Shown one piece after another: positions 1-8,145 of a stretch of 64,000 bases of DNA (the stretch's first letter is position 1; each line of letters starts with the position of its first letter). The notes under the pieces are model-generated. The model saw only the letters and a program-made list of their open reading frames with translations. It was not told the DNA's origin and did no database searches. A program made the position numbers and the translations under genes. This DNA comes from Parasphingorhabdus litoris DSM 22379 (GTDB taxonomy: Bacteria > Pseudomonadota > Alphaproteobacteria > Sphingomonadales > Sphingomonadaceae), in the NCBI RefSeq assembly GCF_020906275.1, contig NZ_CP086727.1, positions 434,001 through 498,000 of the forward strand, given 5' to 3'.

Positions 1-365
1 TTCTCCAGCGCCGCCAAGGGTTGCGGTTTTGGCCAGATAATCCAGGCTGCCAGACCGCCGGGTACAAAACTCCGAGCGATCTGCATGATATCGCGATAGC
101 CCTCGGTGGTGATCAGGCCAACTTTCGCGCCTTTGCCTTCCAGCACCGCGTTGGTGGCGACGGTTGTACCGTGTAGAAAATATTCAATCTCGCTGGCTTG
201 CACATCGGCATCGGCGCAAATCGCGTTCACACCGTTCAAAATACCTTCAGAACTATCATGGGGCGTAGACGGCGTTTTGGTGCGCCAGAATTGTCCGGAT
301 TGATCGTTGAACAGCAATAGATCGGTAAAGGTTCCCCCGACATCAACGCCTAGTCGATACCCCAT
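1..365 (-). CDS. Hydantoinase/oxoprolinase A subunit, N-terminal fragment
   Basis: The gene starts with ATG at 365 and runs off the left edge, so only about 121 N-terminal residues are visible. They carry the glycine-rich VDVGGTFTD motif (residues 7-15) and an HGTTVATNAV segment near residue 64, both typical of the HyuA/OplAH family, ATP-dependent enzymes that open hydantoin or 5-oxoproline rings or carboxylate ketones. It lies 28 bases downstream of the HMG-CoA lyase-like gene on the same strand, with a purine-rich AGAGAGAGA ribosome site, so the two are probably one transcript. The partner subunit HyuB, if present, would be outside the window. The substrate cannot be told from this fragment. 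Confidence 0.85.
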   Translation of the reverse strand, partial: MGYRLGVDVGGTFTDLLLFNDQSGQFWRTKTPSTPHDSSEGILNGVNAICADADVQASEIEYFLHGTTVATNAVLEGKGAKVGLITTEGYRDIMQIARSFVPGGLAAWIIWPKPQPLAALE

Positions 366-393
366 ATTATTCTCTCTCTTATTATTTCTGCAT

Positions 394-1314
394 TCAGGCT
401 TCGGCCCTTGCGACAAGCGATGGCAAAGGCCGTTTCATTATTGTTTCAAACCATTGGTTGGTGGCGATGGCCTTTCGTAGGTCAACACCGTGACGGATGG
501 ACGAACGGTCAAGAAGGTTGATCAAATCCTCGGTTGCAATATTGCCCGTTGCATTAGGCGCGAAAGGACACCCCCCTAGACCGCCAAGGCTTGCGTCCAG
601 TGTCGACACCCCAGAGCGCACTGCCGCCCAGGCATTCGCAATACCGGTATTGCGCGTGTCATGAAAATGGGCGCGCATCGTGATGTGGTCAGGCAGTATT
701 TCGCGAAGACGTCCGAAAAGATCCTCAACCTGTCCCGGAACCCCGACACCGATCGTATCGGCGAGCGCTATTTCGAGCGGTTCTTCTTCGGCCATCTCGC
801 TTGCGATGTTCAAAACAGTCTCAGGTGGGACGTGGCCTTCAAAGGGGCAACCAAAGGCAGCAGAGATAGTGACCTGTGCTTTCAGGCCTTCCGTTTTGGC
901 AAAGCGGATCATCTCACGATTCTCTCTGATGCCTTGCTCGATGGTTTGGCCTTGATTCTTTTCGCCGAACGTATCGCTGGCAACGATCACGCAGCCCGCT
1001 TCGTCGATACCCCGTTTGCCGCCCTCTTTTGTTGCAAGTCCGCGTAGAACACCGCGTTTGTTGAGGCACAGCCCGATATACGACATGTCTTCGCGGTCGG
1101 GAAGATCAGCAATAACGGCCTCAGCGTCAGCCATTTGCGGGACGCGCTTGGGATGGACAAAGCTCGCCACCTCCATTCGCCGAATACCGGCATCGATCAT
1201 GCGGTTTATCAGGCCAAGCTTGTCACCGGTCGATATGATTTCCTGCTCGTTTTGTAACCCGTCGCGCGGGCCGACTTCAACGATATTGACTGATATGGGG
1301 TTTTCATGCGCCAT
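394..1314 (-). CDS. HMG-CoA lyase-like acyl-CoA aldolase
   Basis: A 306-residue TIM-barrel enzyme of the HMG-CoA lyase family. It has VGPRDGLQNE (about residues 14-23), the metal-binding HFH near MRAHFHDTRN, and the loop Cys in GGCPFAPNATGN, so the catalytic set looks complete. Family members split 3-hydroxy-3-methylglutaryl-CoA or related 3-hydroxyacyl-CoAs into acetyl-CoA plus a keto acid. An in-frame ATG at 1362 exists, but I chose MAHENPIS at 1314 because upstream codons do not resemble the family and would run through the palindrome at 1319-1330. No clear ribosome site precedes 1314, so the message may be nearly leaderless. It is divergent from a CaiB-type CoA-transferase, a natural partner that would activate its substrate. 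A second lyase of this family lies at 13485-14417. Confidence 0.88.
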   Translation of the reverse strand: MAHENPISVNIVEVGPRDGLQNEQEIISTGDKLGLINRMIDAGIRRMEVASFVHPKRVPQMADAEAVIADLPDREDMSYIGLCLNKRGVLRGLATKEGGKRGIDEAGCVIVASDTFGEKNQGQTIEQGIRENREMIRFAKTEGLKAQVTISAAFGCPFEGHVPPETVLNIASEMAEEEPLEIALADTIGVGVPGQVEDLFGRLREILPDHITMRAHFHDTRNTGIANAWAAVRSGVSTLDASLGGLGGCPFAPNATGNIATEDLINLLDRSSIRHGVDLRKAIATNQWFETIMKRPLPSLVARAEA

Positions 1315-1318
1315 AGAA

Positions 1319-1330
1319 ATTGTATACAAT
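1319..1330. promoter_or_regulatory. Palindromic operator ATTGTATACAAT, site 1
   Basis: A perfect 12-bp palindrome between the divergent HMG-CoA lyase-like and CaiB genes. The identical 12-mer is found at 3299-3310 before the racemase operon. The GntR/FCD regulator gene lies between the two sites and is the likely binding protein; its binding is inferred. Its closeness to the start at 1314 suggests repression by steric block. Confidence 0.75.
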
Positions 1331-1377
1331 CTATATTTTCCTTTGTATAGCAAAAGGATCATGCAGGAGGTTTTTTA

Positions 1378-2559
1378 ATGGCGCAAGGGGCACTGACCGG
1401 ATTGCGATTGATTGAAATGGGTCAGCTGATCGCCGGCCCTTTTTGTGGCCAGCTAATGGGTGATCATGGTGCAGAAGTAATCAAAATAGAGCCACCAAAA
1501 GTGGGCGACGCTATGCGTAGCTGGGGGCAGGGCATACCTCTCTGGTTCTCGGTTGTAGGCCGCAACAAGAAGTCGATCACGCTCAATCTGCGAGAGAAAG
1601 AAGGCCAAGACATCGTCAAAAAATTAGTCGAGAAAAGCGACTTTCTGCTGGAAAATTTTCGCCCCGGCACGATGGAAAAATGGGGACTTGGCTATGATCA
1701 GTTGAGTGCGATTAACGAAGCGCTGATCATGATTCGCGTTTCTGGCTATGGTCAGACTGGACCGTACGCGTCGCGCGCTGGCTATGGTTCTATTGGTGAG
1801 GCAATGGGCGGCATGCGCTATATTGCAGGCGAGCCAGATCGCCCGCCGAGCCGTGCAGGCCTGTCGATCGGCGATTCGCTGGCGGCCACCTATGCCTGTC
1901 TCGGTGCGATGATGGCGCTGCACCATCGACATGCGACCGGCAAAGGGCAGGTTGTTGATTCGGCAATCTACGAAGCGGTGCTGGCCAATATGGAATCGAC
2001 GATCGCGGAATATACAGTGGCGGGGCATATCCGAGAGCGAACGGGTTCTATTCTTCCGAAAATCGCACCGTCAAATGTGTATGAGACCAAGGACGGCAGC
2101 GTCTTGATTGGCGGTAATCAGGACAGCGTTTGGAAGCGGATGGCGGCGATGATGGGGCAAGCAGAGCTCGGCGATGATCCACGCTATGCCACTCATGTCG
2201 CGCGTGGAGAACATCAGACGGAGCTTGATGTCCTGGTCAACAATTGGACCAAGACACTCACCAGTCAGGAAGTACTTGATTTATGTGAGGAAAATGGAGT
2301 TCCAGCGGGCAATATTTATCGGGCACCGGAAATGCTAGCCGACCCACATTTTGAGGCGCGCGATGCATTGATCAAGATGGATCATCCGCAGCATGCGAAC
2401 TTCGTGATGCAGAACGTCGCGCCAAAGCTGTCAGATACCCCGGGTAAAGTAGAAACAATCGGCCCGGAACTCGGTGCACATAATGAAGCGATTTATGGCG
2501 AATTGTTGGGTATGGATAGCGCTCAAATGGCGGATCTTCAGGAACGGGGAATTATCTAG
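1378..2559 (+). CDS. CaiB/BaiF family CoA-transferase
   Basis: A 393-residue class III CoA-transferase. It shows the N-terminal GLRLIEMGQLIAGPFCGQ region, HGAEVIKIEPP (about 30-40), ENFRPGTMEKWGLGYD (about 92-107) and SIGDSLAAT near 165, whose Asp corresponds to the acyl-carrying aspartate of formyl-CoA transferase. Such enzymes move CoA from succinyl-CoA or another donor to a free acid. The ATG at 1378 has AGGAGG at 1365-1370. Divergent neighbour to an HMG-CoA lyase-like gene, as in human SUGCT chemistry, so activation of a hydroxymethylglutarate-like acid is a reasonable guess. It ends one base before the convergent GntR gene. Confidence 0.9.
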   Translation: MAQGALTGLRLIEMGQLIAGPFCGQLMGDHGAEVIKIEPPKVGDAMRSWGQGIPLWFSVVGRNKKSITLNLREKEGQDIVKKLVEKSDFLLENFRPGTMEKWGLGYDQLSAINEALIMIRVSGYGQTGPYASRAGYGSIGEAMGGMRYIAGEPDRPPSRAGLSIGDSLAATYACLGAMMALHHRHATGKGQVVDSAIYEAVLANMESTIAEYTVAGHIRERTGSILPKIAPSNVYETKDGSVLIGGNQDSVWKRMAAMMGQAELGDDPRYATHVARGEHQTELDVLVNNWTKTLTSQEVLDLCEENGVPAGNIYRAPEMLADPHFEARDALIKMDHPQHANFVMQNVAPKLSDTPGKVETIGPELGAHNEAIYGELLGMDSAQMADLQERGII

Positions 2560-3210
2560 TCACCTGTCTTCTGGTGCCGCTGTAATGCTGAAAGAATGAA
2601 AAGCGCGCCGAATGTGGCTGATCATAACGGCTCTGGCCCAATCGGCATCTTTGGCGGCAAAGGCGGCGATTAACTCATCATGATCGAGAGCCGATTGCGT
2701 AAGCTGGGTCTTGGAATATTGATGTGCAGTCCGGCGGACCACAGGTTGTTCGACCAATGCGGGCATCAGTTTGCTAAGGCGCGGCGATCGGGCGCATTCC
2801 AGTATCAGGTCATGGAAGCGCCGATTTGCTTCCAGAAAAGCCGCAATGTTGGGCGATGATTGGCTGACTGCGCGCTTCAGTTCGTCATTGATTCCGCGCA
2901 AGGCGTTCAAAGTATCCCCGTCAATCCGCTGTGCGGCCCGGGCAGCAGCATGCGCCTCCAGCATAGCGCGTAGGGTAAACATTTCATCGACCTCGTCCTC
3001 TGACCAGTCGGCCACGGAAAGGCGTTTGGATGCACTGCGCACTACCAGCATTTCATTTTCCAACCGCCGGACAGCATCACGCACAGACGTGCGAGATACA
3101 CCGGAAATTTCCGACAGTTTCTCCTCGGTCAACTGCATGCCGGGGGCTGCCTCTCCCTGCAGGATAAAGGAACGGATTTTCTGATAAGCGGTTTCTGATG
3201 CGCGGCTCAT
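2560..3210 (-). CDS. GntR-family regulator, FadR/FCD subfamily
   Basis: A 216-residue regulator with an N-terminal winged helix (residues 1-70, with SEISGVSRTSVRDAVRRLE as the recognition region) and an all-helical C-terminal FCD ligand domain (about 85-205), in which the His of RRFHDLIL and later His residues of DHDE and ISHIRRA fit the usual metal or effector pocket. FCD regulators usually repress catabolic genes and respond to organic acids. The gene is convergent with the CaiB gene and divergent from the racemase operon. The palindromes at 1319 and 3299 flank it and are its probable targets. Confidence 0.9.
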   Translation of the reverse strand: MSRASETAYQKIRSFILQGEAAPGMQLTEEKLSEISGVSRTSVRDAVRRLENEMLVVRSASKRLSVADWSEDEVDEMFTLRAMLEAHAAARAAQRIDGDTLNALRGINDELKRAVSQSSPNIAAFLEANRRFHDLILECARSPRLSKLMPALVEQPVVRRTAHQYSKTQLTQSALDHDELIAAFAAKDADWARAVMISHIRRAFHSFSITAAPEDR

Positions 3211-3298
3211 ATGTGCTGTGTTGGCTCCAAATTTGTTTTCAGATCAGATTGCCGATCAAGAATGATAGCACAAACCAGTTTCCTCTTGACGGGCATGA

Positions 3299-3310
3299 AT
3301 TGTATACAAT
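3299..3310. promoter_or_regulatory. Palindromic operator ATTGTATACAAT, site 2
   Basis: Same 12-bp perfect palindrome as at 1319-1330, placed in the divergent region between the GntR/FCD gene and the racemase-like gene, about 30 bases before the latter's start. It could let the regulator control both the 3342-8141 operon and itself. Confidence 0.75.
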
Positions 3311-3341
3311 ACAGATTGCATGGAGGGAATTGTCAATCGTT

Positions 3342-4094
3342 ATGCCTGATCCAAAACGTATAAAAGTCATTGTTCCCATCCCGATGGATGAAGTTGGCGT
3401 TGCTGCCCGCGCCGAACAATTGCCCGCTGATTTTGTCCGTGAGGGGTTTAAACCGGAATTTGTCGCTGTGCCTTGGGGCGCTGCTCTGGGTGACAGCTAT
3501 CACGACACTATGCTGATGGACTGGACGGTTTTTCAGGCCGGAATAAAAGCGGAAGAGGAAGGCTATGCTGGCGTCCTCATCGACACGGTAAGCGACAGCG
3601 GCATGCGCGCCTTGCGATCATGTCTTACAATTCCCGTTGTTGGCCCGGGCGAGGCCGCTTTTGCAGCCGCCATGATGCTCGGCAAGAAATTCACGGTGCT
3701 GACCATGTGGCCGGAATGGTTTCCGCTCTATGAGAAAACCCTGACTGAATATGGCTGGTGGGAACGGGTGGCGTCGCTGCGGTCGATAGAAACGCGCCCT
3801 GATGTCACCGAGTTGCTCGCCGGTAAGGAAGAAATCATCTTCGACAAGCTGAAAGCCGAAGCGACAGCCGCGATGGAAGAAGACGGGGCGGACGTTATCG
3901 TGCTGGGTTCCACGACCATGCATCAGTCGGCCCAATATCTCGATGACAATCTGCCGATCCCGGTGCTGAATCCGGGGCAGGTGGCCTATAAATTTCTCGA
4001 AACCTTGCTGGAACTGGGCCTGACCCACAGCAAGAAAGCATTTCCGGCACCCGAAGTGCCCAAAGACGATGATATCAGAAAAGGATGGTATTAA
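3342..4094 (+). CDS. Asp/Glu/hydantoin racemase-like protein lacking both catalytic Cys
   Basis: A 250-residue protein that aligns over its length with hydantoin racemase (HyuE) and related Asp/Glu racemase-superfamily enzymes, a group that also contains maleate isomerase and arylmalonate decarboxylase. The first Cys loop (family CFxDPGL) reads TVSDSGM, and the second (family LGCAGM) reads LGSTTM, so the two acid/base cysteines are Thr and Ser. Classic two-thiol racemization therefore looks impossible, and a different isomerase, lyase or binding role is likely. The ORF extends upstream to 3198, but the ATG at 3342 matches the family's start; TTG at 3330 directly behind GGAGGG is an alternative. 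It heads an operon with TAATG coupling to the next gene. A hydantoinase A gene nearby fits cyclic-ureide chemistry, but this is only context. Confidence 0.8.
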   Translation: MPDPKRIKVIVPIPMDEVGVAARAEQLPADFVREGFKPEFVAVPWGAALGDSYHDTMLMDWTVFQAGIKAEEEGYAGVLIDTVSDSGMRALRSCLTIPVVGPGEAAFAAAMMLGKKFTVLTMWPEWFPLYEKTLTEYGWWERVASLRSIETRPDVTELLAGKEEIIFDKLKAEATAAMEEDGADVIVLGSTTMHQSAQYLDDNLPIPVLNPGQVAYKFLETLLELGLTHSKKAFPAPEVPKDDDIRKGWY

Positions 4095-4525
4095 TGGCAG
4101 ACTGGACCCCCGGCATGGCAGGGCAGGTGCCGCTGCCATATCGCTTTTACATTGATATCGTGACGAAGCGTTATTTTGACGGCGTCGATAACAAGAACCT
4201 GACGCAAGTGCTGAACTGCTTTGCACCCGACGCTATATTGCATGAAGCGACATCCAATACGATCCACGAAGGTCGCGATGCAATCCGCGCGATGTTCGAA
4301 AAGCTGTTCGCGGATTTTGAGTCGATTTGGCATGGTAATTTCGCCCATACTGCTGACCCTGATACCAACACCGTCTGTTCCCAGTTCACAGTATTGATCA
4401 CACCCAATGGCGGTGAGCAATTGCGCTACGAAAATTGCAACCGGTTTTATTGCAAGGATCGGCTGTTTCAACATGTCTTTGTCTATATGAGCGGTGACAA
4501 CCTTCTGAAAGAGGGAGATGCCTGA
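4094..4525 (+). CDS. SnoaL-like (NTF2-fold) protein
   Basis: A 143-residue cone-shaped NTF2/SnoaL-type protein. Recognisable features are the first helix FYIDIVTKRYFDGVDN, the segment ALHE-like ILHEATSNTIHEGRDAI, and a C-terminal NRFYCKDRLFQHVFVYMS strand pair. Members are isomerases, dehydratases or cyclases, or have no known activity. The start at ATG 4094 overlaps the racemase stop by one base; ATG 4085 is possible. It is clearly related to the next gene (shared YFG/DVDxKN and VYMSG(D)N regions), so the two may form a heterodimer. Confidence 0.8.
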   Translation: MADWTPGMAGQVPLPYRFYIDIVTKRYFDGVDNKNLTQVLNCFAPDAILHEATSNTIHEGRDAIRAMFEKLFADFESIWHGNFAHTADPDTNTVCSQFTVLITPNGGEQLRYENCNRFYCKDRLFQHVFVYMSGDNLLKEGDA

Positions 4526-4923
4526 TGCAATATGAACCCGGTCTCTCTCGCGCAGAGCTGATTGAATTTGCTACAAAAACCTATTTCGGCAATGTTGATG
4601 CAAAGAACATGGATGCCACGCTCGCTTGCTTCCACGACGAAGCCCTTTTCTGCGTTCAGACCAGCTTTACCCGTCATGCCGGGAAAGCCGAAATCAAGCG
4701 CATGTTTGAGGATTTCTTTGGCGCCTATGAAACCATTATCCACCGTGATTTCACTTGTACGGTTGATGAAGCCAATGGCCGGATTGCTGCCAGCTTTGTC
4801 GCGGAGCTGACCGATGCCGACGGCAATGTCACATTGTTGAACAACACCAATTTCTGGCGCATGCGCGATGGAAAATTTCAGGAAGTCTATGTTTACATGA
4901 GCGGAGAGAACGTCCTCGTTTAA
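4525..4923 (+). CDS. SnoaL-like (NTF2-fold) protein, paralog of the previous gene
   Basis: A 132-residue SnoaL/NTF2-fold protein beginning one base inside the previous stop codon (TGATG), which implies translational coupling. It shares with its neighbour the YFGNVDAKNMDATLACF helix, the central HAGKAEIKRMFEDFF motif and the ending VYVYMSGEN. NTF2 proteins are normally dimers, and the tandem arrangement makes a heterodimer plausible. Catalytic residues cannot be assigned by eye. Confidence 0.8.
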   Translation: MQYEPGLSRAELIEFATKTYFGNVDAKNMDATLACFHDEALFCVQTSFTRHAGKAEIKRMFEDFFGAYETIIHRDFTCTVDEANGRIAASFVAELTDADGNVTLLNNTNFWRMRDGKFQEVYVYMSGENVLV

Positions 4924-4982
4924 AATCAATATGACGGGTCAAAAGGCCTGCACATCATTCCATTCAGGGAAGGAAAAACAAC

Positions 4983-7508
4983 ATGTATCGCATCAAAACG
5001 GCTCTTTCACTTTCGGCAGGCTTTGCTGCTCTGGTGAGTTTTAACCCGGCTTTGGCTCAGTCCGCTGGCGATCAAGGCGCCGGCGAGGGCGAAGATAGCA
5101 ACGTAATTATCGTCACCGCCCGGCGTCAGGACGAGCTACTAGCAGAAGTGCCCGCATCAGTCACAGTCTTCACTGCTGAAACGCTTGAACGTACTGGTAT
5201 CGAACAAGCCGACGAGTTTGTGCAACTAACTGCTGGTGTCACCATCGTCAGTGGCACCGCAGAGGCTGGTGATACCCAGATCAACATTCGCGGCATCAAC
5301 GGCGCGCGCGATGCAGAAAGCTCGGTCGCGCTAGTGGTGGATGGTATTTTGAAAACCAATACGGCACAGCTCAATCAGGATCAGGGCACATTGCGCCAGA
5401 TCGAAATCCTGAAAGGTCCGCAAGGCGCGCTTTATGGACGCAATGCGGCGGCTGGTGCGATTGTTATCCAAACTCTGAAACCGGGCGATGAGCTTGAGGG
5501 CGGTGTGCGGTTGAGCGCAGCGGAAGACAATACCTACAAAGCATCGGCTTATGTGTCGGCGCCGGTCGGTGACAGCGCTGGTTTCGTTCTTTCTGGTTCC
5601 TACAATACCACCGATGGTTTTTACCGGAACAGCTTCCTCAATAACCGCAAAGTCGTCGATGATCAGGAAACATGGTCGGTTGACGGGCGCTTTGTCGCTG
5701 AACTCGGTCCTGACACGGAAGTGGATGTAAAGGCCCGCTATGCCGATCTCTCCGGCGCGTCGATTAACTTCAACGCAGCATTCCATCTGCCAAATTTCGC
5801 GGCAAATAACCCGGCCTTTTTTGAAGACGTGAACGATCACCCGTTCAACTATTATTCGAATATTCGTCCGACGAATGAGCAGCAGACATTTGAAGCCTCG
5901 GTCAAGCTGACTCACGAATTTGATTTCGCGACACTGACGGCTTGGGCGCTCTATGCCGATGTCGATCAGGCATTGACCGCCGATGGCACGTCTGCTGACT
6001 TTGCTCGTTACACTTTTCCAGGAGCGACGCAGGCTTCGATCGATGCTTCCAATAGCTGCTTCGCTACCACTGCCGCATTGACTGGTTTCCCGGTCAACCA
6101 ACCGGGCTTTATTGGAAACGTGCCGGTGCCTTTCATCTTTGATCCTGCCAATGGATCGACGTTTGGGCCTTATAGTCCAACTACTTGTGATGGAACGCAG
6201 TTTCAGATTCGCGAACAGACCGATATCAGCGCCGAAGTCCGATTGGCCTCCAATGGCGATGGCCCGCTCGGTTGGCAGATTGGCGGCTATTTCCTGAACA
6301 TCGACCGGGATGTAGGGGTCAGCTTGGGAGCCGATTTGGGGCAGGGCGTGATCCGCGAACTGTTCAACGATCCAAATAGTGCCAACCCGACGTCACAGCT
6401 GTTCGCCGATAATTTCAATACCAATGTCTATGCTGTATTTGGCTCATTGGATTATGAAGTTGCGGACAATTTCGATATTGGACTGGCCTTGCGCTATGAT
6501 ATTGAAGACCGTGAAGTGTCCAGTCAGGTTCCGCTGGCGACGGACCCGATTACCGGAACACCGATTAACCCGGGCCAGGCTTTTGGTGCCATTCCCGATC
6601 AGTCGGAAACGTTCAAACAGCTCCAGCCCAAATTATCGCTGCGTTACGGGTTGACCGATGACATTAATTTTTACGCTAACTGGGGCATCGGATTCAAATC
6701 CGGTGGTTTCAACAATCAGGGTTCTGCTGCGATTGTTGATCAGAATTTCAACCAGTTCATCGGTACCAATGTTCTGATCAACGACATCTTCCGCAAGGAA
6801 ACATCCAGTGCTTTTGAAGCTGGGTTCAAAGGGTCCATTGCCGATGGCCGGATCACTTTTGATTTGGCGGGTTATTATACCGATGTCGATGACATGCAGT
6901 TTTTCGAGTTTTTCGTCGGCGGTTTCGGCCTTTTGCGTGTGGTCTCCAATATCGATGAAGTCGAACTTTACGGTCTGGAATTCAACGCAAATGCCGAAAT
7001 CGTGGAGGGCTGGAATATCTTCGGCGCGGTTAACGTGACTGAAAGCGAGATCAAGGCGAATGCATCACGTCCTAATACGGTGGGCAATAAATCGCCTTAC
7101 ACGGCAGATTATACGATCAATATCGGGACTCAGGTCGTTGCGCCCATTGCCAATGATTTTGATCTGGTGATGCGGGCCGATTACCGGATAACCGGTCCGA
7201 CATGGTTCCATTCGGTTCAGGATGACACCAGCCCGACACTGTTTAGTGGATTGCTGCCGGGCTCTGCTTTGGCGCTTCCAGCCTTTGTCGGGGATGCGGA
7301 CTATTCGATTACTGAAAGAGAGGCCTTTGGTGTGCTGGACCTTCGCTTCGGTCTGGAAGGCGATAACTGGAACATCACCGCCTTCGCCGACAATTTGCTC
7401 AATCGCAAATATCTGAATGAAGTCATTCCGGCGATTGAATTTGGCGGTTCCTTTATCTCACCGGGTGAACTGCGCCGCTTTGGTGTCGAAGTCGGGTATA
7501 AATTCTGA
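4983..7508 (+). CDS. TonB-dependent outer-membrane receptor
   Basis: An 841-residue receptor with a signal peptide (cleavage likely after PALAQ, about residue 26), a TonB-box-like SNVIIVTARR just after it, a plug domain (about 50-165, with LKGPQGALYGRNAAAGAIV) and a 22-strand barrel ending in the terminal Phe of VEVGYKF. In sphingomonads such receptors import catabolic substrates as well as siderophores. Here it sits between SnoaL-like and isochorismatase genes in one operon, which argues for uptake of the pathway substrate. AGGGAAGG at 4966-4973 serves as ribosome site. Confidence 0.93.
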   Translation: MYRIKTALSLSAGFAALVSFNPALAQSAGDQGAGEGEDSNVIIVTARRQDELLAEVPASVTVFTAETLERTGIEQADEFVQLTAGVTIVSGTAEAGDTQINIRGINGARDAESSVALVVDGILKTNTAQLNQDQGTLRQIEILKGPQGALYGRNAAAGAIVIQTLKPGDELEGGVRLSAAEDNTYKASAYVSAPVGDSAGFVLSGSYNTTDGFYRNSFLNNRKVVDDQETWSVDGRFVAELGPDTEVDVKARYADLSGASINFNAAFHLPNFAANNPAFFEDVNDHPFNYYSNIRPTNEQQTFEASVKLTHEFDFATLTAWALYADVDQALTADGTSADFARYTFPGATQASIDASNSCFATTAALTGFPVNQPGFIGNVPVPFIFDPANGSTFGPYSPTTCDGTQFQIREQTDISAEVRLASNGDGPLGWQIGGYFLNIDRDVGVSLGADLGQGVIRELFNDPNSANPTSQLFADNFNTNVYAVFGSLDYEVADNFDIGLALRYDIEDREVSSQVPLATDPITGTPINPGQAFGAIPDQSETFKQLQPKLSLRYGLTDDINFYANWGIGFKSGGFNNQGSAAIVDQNFNQFIGTNVLINDIFRKETSSAFEAGFKGSIADGRITFDLAGYYTDVDDMQFFEFFVGGFGLLRVVSNIDEVELYGLEFNANAEIVEGWNIFGAVNVTESEIKANASRPNTVGNKSPYTADYTINIGTQVVAPIANDFDLVMRADYRITGPTWFHSVQDDTSPTLFSGLLPGSALALPAFVGDADYSITEREAFGVLDLRFGLEGDNWNITAFADNLLNRKYLNEVIPAIEFGGSFISPGELRRFGVEVGYKF

Positions 7509-7511
7509 TCT

Positions 7512-8141
7512 ATGGCAGGTGGCGCAGCGGATAATTACGGGGGAGTCTTCGACGGATCGATGGGTTTTGGTGCCAAACCTGCGCTTATCCTCATCGATTT
7601 CGTCGAAGCCTATTTTGATCCGTCTTGTGCGCTATATGCAGGGGTTGAAGAGGCGCTGAAAAATGCGCTGAAATTGCGGGACGCGGCGCGCGAAGCGGGC
7701 CTGTTAATCGTCTATACCAATGTCAGCTACACGCAGTCGATGATCGATGGCGGCCGATTTGCCCAGAAAGTTCCACCGCTTGAAAATTTTGTCGCTGGCC
7801 ATCCAATGGGTGCATGGCCCAAGGGACTAGAACCCGCGGATGATGAACTGGTCATCACCAAACATTATCCCAGTGCGTTTTTCGGTACGTCCCTGGCTTC
7901 AACGCTGACTGCCAATGGCAATGACAGCTTAATCATCACCGGCCTGTCAACCAGCGGTTGTGTGCGGGCCAGTTGTGTTGATTGCTGTTCCCATGGCTTC
8001 ATCCCGATCATTGCAGAAGATGCGGTCGGAGACCGCCATGAAGCGCCACACAAAGCCAATTTGTTCGACATGCAGGCGAAATATGCTGATGTCTTGCCTA
8101 GCGCCAAAATCATGGAATATTTGAGCGAACTGAAGCTTTAG
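7512..8141 (+). CDS. Isochorismatase-fold cysteine amidohydrolase
   Basis: A 209-residue cysteine hydrolase of the isochorismatase superfamily, most like N-carbamoylsarcosine amidase, maleamate amidase or RutB-type enzymes. The triad is intact: Asp29 (LILIDF), Lys117 (ITKHYPSAFFG) and Cys150 (STSGCVRAS). A cis-peptide-like STSG turn precedes the Cys. These enzymes release ammonia or carbamate from linear amides and ureides, so it may act after a ring opening. It is the last gene of the operon from 3342, three bases after the receptor. A paralog with the same triad is at 18368-19048. Confidence 0.9.
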   Translation: MAGGAADNYGGVFDGSMGFGAKPALILIDFVEAYFDPSCALYAGVEEALKNALKLRDAAREAGLLIVYTNVSYTQSMIDGGRFAQKVPPLENFVAGHPMGAWPKGLEPADDELVITKHYPSAFFGTSLASTLTANGNDSLIITGLSTSGCVRASCVDCCSHGFIPIIAEDAVGDRHEAPHKANLFDMQAKYADVLPSAKIMEYLSELKL

Positions 8142-8145
8142 CGGA

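Noticed and set aside
661..1047. 128-residue plus-strand ORF
   Set aside because: It lies antisense within the HMG-CoA lyase-like gene, which has full family motifs.
3198..3341. 48-residue N-terminal extension of the racemase-like ORF
   Set aside because: It overlaps the operator and the GntR start and does not resemble the family; ATG 3342 is better.
5331..6101. 256-residue minus-strand ORF within the TonB receptor gene
   Set aside because: Shadow of a clear receptor gene; Arg/Ile-rich with no domain.
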